Positions 13,131 through 19,153 of a stretch of 19,153 nt of DNA are shown piece after piece. A model generated the notes under the pieces. The model ran no database searches. It was not told where the DNA came from and saw only the letters and a list, made by a program, of their open reading frames with translations. The first letter of the stretch is position 1; each line of letters opens with the position of its first letter. The translations under genes were made by a program, and so were the position numbers. Source of the DNA: Dactylosporangium sp. AC04546 (GTDB lineage: Bacteria; Actinomycetota; Actinomycetes; Mycobacteriales; Micromonosporaceae); contig NZ_JAHYSG010000168.1 of assembly GCF_022095675.1 (NCBI RefSeq), positions 1 through 19,153 on the forward strand. Reading direction: 5' to 3'.

Positions 13131-13146
13131 CACGTCCGGGGACGTG
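13131..13146. promoter_or_regulatory. Perfect palindrome, probable operator, between divergent genes
   Basis: CACGTCCGGGGACGTG has 7-bp arms around a GG centre, and two further pairs follow after one mismatch on each side. It is centred in the 54-nt gap between the Rv2175c-like start (13117) and the Pro/Ser-rich membrane protein start (13172), so one bound dimer could control both. Autoregulation by the Rv2175c-like protein is the simplest guess. Confidence 0.55.
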
Positions 13147-13171
13147 ACATGAAGACAGGAAGGCAACGGCA

Positions 13172-13789
13172 GTGGCGCTCTGGCACAAGGTCGGCCGGGA
13201 GCTCGCGGGGGCCTGGCGTTCCGCGCGGTACGACGTGATGCGGCACCGCCGGCGGCGTGTCCTGCTGCGCCTCGCGGGCGCGGAGACGGCCGAGTTCGGC
13301 CCGCGCGGCCACCGCGGGCTGCACGTGGCGAAGCGCCCGCCGCGGCGGATCGCGGCCGGTGCCGGGGTGGCGCTGCTGGTGGCCGGCGGGGCGGCCGGCA
13401 CGTACCTGGCGGTCGCCAGCAGCCTGACGGCGCTGACGAGCGACCCGGCGCAGCCGCCGATGGCGCAGCCGGCGGCGCCCGCGCCGGCGCCGACGGGCGC
13501 GGCGCCGGCACCACGGGCGAACCCGCTGCCCGACCCGACCCAGCCCCGCCCGCAGGTCCGGCGCATGACCCCGCCACCGGTCATCGCCCTGCCCCCGATC
13601 ACCCAGCCGCTGCCGACCACGAACGAGCCCGAGAGCACGCCGACGCCGTCGGCCAGCCCCAGCGGAAGTCCGAGCCCATCACCGAACGTGACCGAGTCAT
13701 CGGCGAGTAGTAGCCCCACAAGGTCCCCCAAATGGGGACAACACGGTGACGACAGCGCCGCGTCGGGCCAATCCGGCGCTGGGCGCTGA
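13172..13789 (+). CDS. Single-pass membrane protein with Pro/Ala/Ser-rich outer segment
   Basis: A 205-residue protein that I do not recognise by family. Residues 1-59 are basic and probably cytoplasmic (RHRRRRVLLRL, KRPPRR). Residues 60-84 form one membrane helix (IAAGAGVALLVAGGAAGTYLAVASS). Residues 90-205 are Pro/Ala/Ser/Thr-rich and disordered, like a wall-spanning or O-glycosylated stalk, with no recognisable domain after it. GTG 13172 has AGGAAGG 8 nt upstream. It lies between the Rv2175c-like gene and the PASTA kinase. Its end overlaps the kinase promoter (-35 region at 13787). It may be a kinase partner or substrate, but that is from position only. Confidence 0.7.
   Translation: MALWHKVGRELAGAWRSARYDVMRHRRRRVLLRLAGAETAEFGPRGHRGLHVAKRPPRRIAAGAGVALLVAGGAAGTYLAVASSLTALTSDPAQPPMAQPAAPAPAPTGAAPAPRANPLPDPTQPRPQVRRMTPPPVIALPPITQPLPTTNEPESTPTPSASPSGSPSPSPNVTESSASSSPTRSPKWGQHGDDSAASGQSGAGR
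13723..13739. repeat. Small inverted repeat near the end of the membrane protein gene
   Basis: GTCCCC (13723-13728) and GGGGAC (13734-13739) form a 6-bp hairpin with a 5-nt CAAAT loop inside the 3' coding end, 85 nt upstream of the kinase start. Short but perfect. It could be an operator or chance. Confidence 0.35.
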
Positions 13790-13815
13790 GGAATCGGCCT
13801 CACCAGCCGTACACT
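13787..13815 (+). promoter_or_regulatory. Probable leaderless promoter of the PASTA kinase
   Basis: TGAGGA (13787-13792), a 17-nt spacer and TACACT (13810-13815) precede ATG 13824 by 8 nt, with no ribosome site between. This fits transcription starting on the ATG and decides the start codon against the upstream in-frame GTG at 13746. Confidence 0.5.
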
Positions 13816-13823
13816 CGCAGCCG

Positions 13824-15791
13824 ATGGATACCACGGTCGCCGATCCACTGCTCGGTGCGCTTGTCGACGGGCGCTACCGCGTTCGCTCGCGTGTCGCCAA
13901 GGGCGGCATGGCGACGGTCTATACGGCGCTTGACGAGCGCCTGGAGCGCACGGTAGCGCTGAAGATCATCCATCCCGCGCACTCGCGGGACCCGCAGTTC
14001 GTCGATCGCTTCACCGAAGAGGCGAAGACGATCGCGCGCCTGACCCACCCCAACGTGGTCGCCGTCTACGACCAGGGCACCCACCAGGGCCTGCCGTATC
14101 TCGTGATGGAGTACGTGCGCGGCCGCACGCTGCGCGAGGTGCTGGCCGAGCGCCGCCGCCTCCAGCCGCAGGAAGCGCTCGCGATCATGGAGCAGATGCT
14201 CGCCGCGATCGCCGCCGCACACCGGGCCGGGCTCGTGCACCGCGACGTCAAGCCGGAGAACGTGCTGGTCGCGGAGGCGCCGGGCGACACCCACAACATC
14301 ATCGACGGCGTGGTCAAGGTCGCCGACTTCGGGCTGGCGCGGGCCGTCGAGGCGAGCGCCGACGAGACCGGCTCGCACCTCATGGCCACCGTCGCCTACG
14401 TGGCCCCCGAGCTGGTCACCGACGGGCACGCCGACCCGCGCACCGACGTCTACTCGGCCGGCATCGTGCTGTTCGAGATGCTCACCGGGCGGGTGCCCTA
14501 CGAGGCCGACCGCCCCGTCGAGGTGGCGTGGCAGCACGTCGACCGCGACGTGCCGTTCCCCTCGCGGTACGTGCCGGGGCTCCCGAACGCCGTCGACGAC
14601 CTCGTCGCCCGGGCCACCCGCCGCGACCCCGGCGCCCGGCCGACCGACGCCGGCGCGCTGCTCTCCGAGGTCCAGGCCTGCCGGGACGACATCGGCGTCG
14701 AGCTCGCCACCCGGTCGCGGCCGCTCGCCCAGCCGACCGTGGTCGTGCCCCGGGTCGAGTCGGTCCCCCAGACGTACCACACGCAGCAGCCGCAGCAGCG
14801 GCCCGCGTGGGCCCGCCTCCCCGGGGGCGGACCGGCCCAGCCGCCCGCCCGGCGCCGCCGCGCGCCTGAGCCCAGCGGCGCGGGCGGCAAGCTCACCGAG
14901 CTGATGGCGCAGATCAACGCCAACCCGCGGACCCGCCTCACGGTGATCGCGGCGATGCTGACGGTCGGCCTGCTCGTGGCCATCGGCGGATACTGGCTCG
15001 GCGTCGGGCGTTACACGGACGCGCCGGACCTCACGCAGTACAAGCGCGACCAGATCGTCGAGATGGCCCGGGCGAACGGGTTCAAGGTCCAGTTCACCGA
15101 GCCCAAGTTCGACGCATCGGTACCGAAGGACAAGGTGCTCGTCCAGGACCCCGGCCCCGGCGGGCGCATCCTCGACGGCGGCACCATCTCGATCACGCTC
15201 TCGCTGGGCCCCGAGGTCTACAAGGTGCCCGACATCGCCGGCAAGGAGTACGACCTCGCGCTGGTCGACCTGCAGGCCATGAAGCTCACCGCCACCCGCG
15301 CGGAGAAGTTCGACGACGCCGTGCCGCCCGGCTACGTGGTCGACACCGAGCCGAAGATCGGCACGCAGGTCAACCCCGGCTCCGCCGTCACCGTCTACGT
15401 CAGCAAGGGCCCCAACCCGGTCAAGGTGCCGCTGCTCATCGGCAAGCAGCTGGACGCGGCCAAGCAGGAGCTCTCAAAGGTCCACATCCAGCTCGGCCGG
15501 GTCGAGGAGGTCGATAGCGACAAGCCCAAGAACGAGGTCGTCTCGCAGAGCATCGGCGACGGCAACAGCGTCACCGACGGCATGGTCATGGACCTGCAGA
15601 TCTCGAAGGGCCCGGCGATGGTCACCGTGCCGAAGGTGACCGACATGCAGCTCCAGGACGCGCGCCAGCAGCTCGAGGCCATGGGCTTCAAGGTCGACGC
15701 GCAGGGCTTCGGCACGGTCCGCCAGCAGGACCCGGCGCCGGGCACCCCGGTGCAGCCGGGCAGCACGATCCGCCTGTTCGCGTTCTTCTGA
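13824..15791 (+). CDS. pknL: PASTA-domain Ser/Thr protein kinase (PknL locus)
   Basis: A 655-residue transmembrane kinase. The Hanks-type domain (17-280) has the Gly loop VAKGGMATVY (24-33), the ATP lysine K47, the catalytic HRDVKPEN (D141), DFG (D168) and ATVAYVAPE. A Pro/Gln-rich juxtamembrane stretch follows (310-360), then one membrane helix (372-396, LTVIAAMLTVGLLVAIGGYWLG). Four extracellular PASTA repeats lie at about 398-463, 464-532, 533-600 and 601-655. PASTA domains bind muropeptides or lipid II, so it probably links cell-wall state to phosphorylation. By position next to Rv2175c and upstream of aroG it matches PknL; the M. tuberculosis PknL lacks PASTA domains. ATG 13824 is chosen because of the TACACT promoter 8 nt upstream. 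An in-frame GTG at 13746 would add 26 residues. Its stop shares one base with nfo. Confidence 0.92.
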   Translation: MDTTVADPLLGALVDGRYRVRSRVAKGGMATVYTALDERLERTVALKIIHPAHSRDPQFVDRFTEEAKTIARLTHPNVVAVYDQGTHQGLPYLVMEYVRGRTLREVLAERRRLQPQEALAIMEQMLAAIAAAHRAGLVHRDVKPENVLVAEAPGDTHNIIDGVVKVADFGLARAVEASADETGSHLMATVAYVAPELVTDGHADPRTDVYSAGIVLFEMLTGRVPYEADRPVEVAWQHVDRDVPFPSRYVPGLPNAVDDLVARATRRDPGARPTDAGALLSEVQACRDDIGVELATRSRPLAQPTVVVPRVESVPQTYHTQQPQQRPAWARLPGGGPAQPPARRRRAPEPSGAGGKLTELMAQINANPRTRLTVIAAMLTVGLLVAIGGYWLGVGRYTDAPDLTQYKRDQIVEMARANGFKVQFTEPKFDASVPKDKVLVQDPGPGGRILDGGTISITLSLGPEVYKVPDIAGKEYDLALVDLQAMKLTATRAEKFDDAVPPGYVVDTEPKIGTQVNPGSAVTVYVSKGPNPVKVPLLIGKQLDAAKQELSKVHIQLGRVEEVDSDKPKNEVVSQSIGDGNSVTDGMVMDLQISKGPAMVTVPKVTDMQLQDARQQLEAMGFKVDAQGFGTVRQQDPAPGTPVQPGSTIRLFAFF

Positions 15792-16644
15792 TGACGACCG
15801 CACGGATCGGCGGGCATGCGCCCGCCGCCGGCGGTCTGGCGAAGGCGGCGCTGCGCTACATCGACCGGACCGGCGCCACGGCCGTGCAGGTGTACGTCAG
15901 CAACCCGCGCGGCTGGGCCCTCACGGCCGGCGACCCGAAGCAGGACGAGGCGTTCCTCAAGGGCTGCGCCGAGCAGGGCGTGACGGCCTACGTCCACGCG
16001 GCCCTGCTGGTCAACCTGGGCTCCCCCACCGAGGCCACGGTCGCCAACTCGCTCGCGACCCTGGAGCACGCCCTGCGGCGCGGCAAGGAGATCGGCGCCC
16101 ACGGCGTGGTCTTCCACGCGGGCTCGGCCGTCGACGCCGCGCACACCGCCACGGCGTTCGCGACGGTCCGGGCCGGGCTGACGCCCCTGCTGGACCGGGC
16201 CGAGCGCGAGGGCTGGCCCCCGCTGCTGGTCGAGCCGAGCGCGGGCGGCGGCCGCTCGCTGGCCTCGCGCGTGGAGCACCTGGCGGACTACCTGGCGGCC
16301 GTGGACCACCACCCGCACCTGGGCGTCTGCTTCGACACCTGCCACGCGTGGGCGGCCGGCCACGACCTGGCCGGCCCCGGCGGCATGACGGCGACGCTGG
16401 ACACCCTGGTGGCGGCGGTCGGCGAGCACCGGCTCCGGCTGATCCACGCCAACGACTCGAAGGACGCGTGCGGCTCGCTCCGCGACCGCCACGAGTCCCT
16501 GGGCAAGGGCACGATCGGTGCCGCCGCCTTCACCGAGCTGCTGGCCCACCCCGCGACCAGCGGCGTGCCGCTCGTCGTGGAGACCCCGAGCGGCGCCGAC
16601 GCCGCCGAGCACGCGGCGGACATCGCCCTGCTGCGCGCCGCCGC

Positions 16645-19153
<2,509 letters not shown>

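Noticed and set aside
13746..13823. N-terminal extension of the kinase from GTG 13746
   Set aside because: The added residues look unlike kinase N-termini, and a good promoter places the start of transcription at ATG 13824.

Overview
The window comes from a high-GC actinomycete. Codon third positions are almost all G or C, GTG starts and GTGA/TGATG junctions are common, and several genes look leaderless. The gene families present (SAV_6107-type HEPN protein, Rv2175c/PknL pair, class II DAHP synthase, sioxanthin-like carotenoid genes) suggest a Micromonosporaceae-type organism. The genus is an inference.

Left part (1-3000, mostly minus strand) is a DNA-damage neighbourhood. It holds an ImuA/RecA-like mutasome-type gene, a HEPN-fold protein, a perfect actinobacterial LexA box (1888-1903) in a promoter facing these genes across a ~300-nt leader, and an AlkZ-like HTH_42 glycosylase-family gene. 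The ImuA-like gene stops at an in-frame TGA, but the same frame resumes with a family-typical sequence beyond it, so it is probably damaged or misread.

Centre-left (3029-7916, plus strand) is one tightly coupled six-gene operon: YbaK-type deacylase, CrtA-like monooxygenase, GNAT acetyltransferase, CruF-like hydratase, family 2 glycosyltransferase and a CrtD/CrtI-type desaturase. These enzymes would hydrate, oxygenate, desaturate and glycosylate the acyclic end of a carotenoid. A convergent metF plus CDP-alcohol phosphatidyltransferase pair follows, and then a divergent HTH regulator.

Centre-right (11112-16681) holds crtE/idsA, a split lycopene cyclase (crtYc-crtYd) translationally coupled to an Rv2175c-like DNA-binding protein, a divergent Pro/Ser-rich membrane protein, a four-PASTA Ser/Thr kinase (PknL locus) and endonuclease IV. 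The right end is an aroG-ltaE operon on the minus strand. The order metF / idsA / Rv2175c / pknL / aroG matches the M. tuberculosis Rv2172c-Rv2178c block, with lycopene cyclase in the place of mptA.

Together the two carotenoid subclusters suggest a monocyclic, glycosylated C40 carotenoid of the sioxanthin kind. The early (crtB) and aryl-ring (crtU) genes lie elsewhere. A kinase-substrate type regulator heads the cyclase operon. No rRNA, tRNA, CRISPR array, insertion sequence or phage feature was seen.
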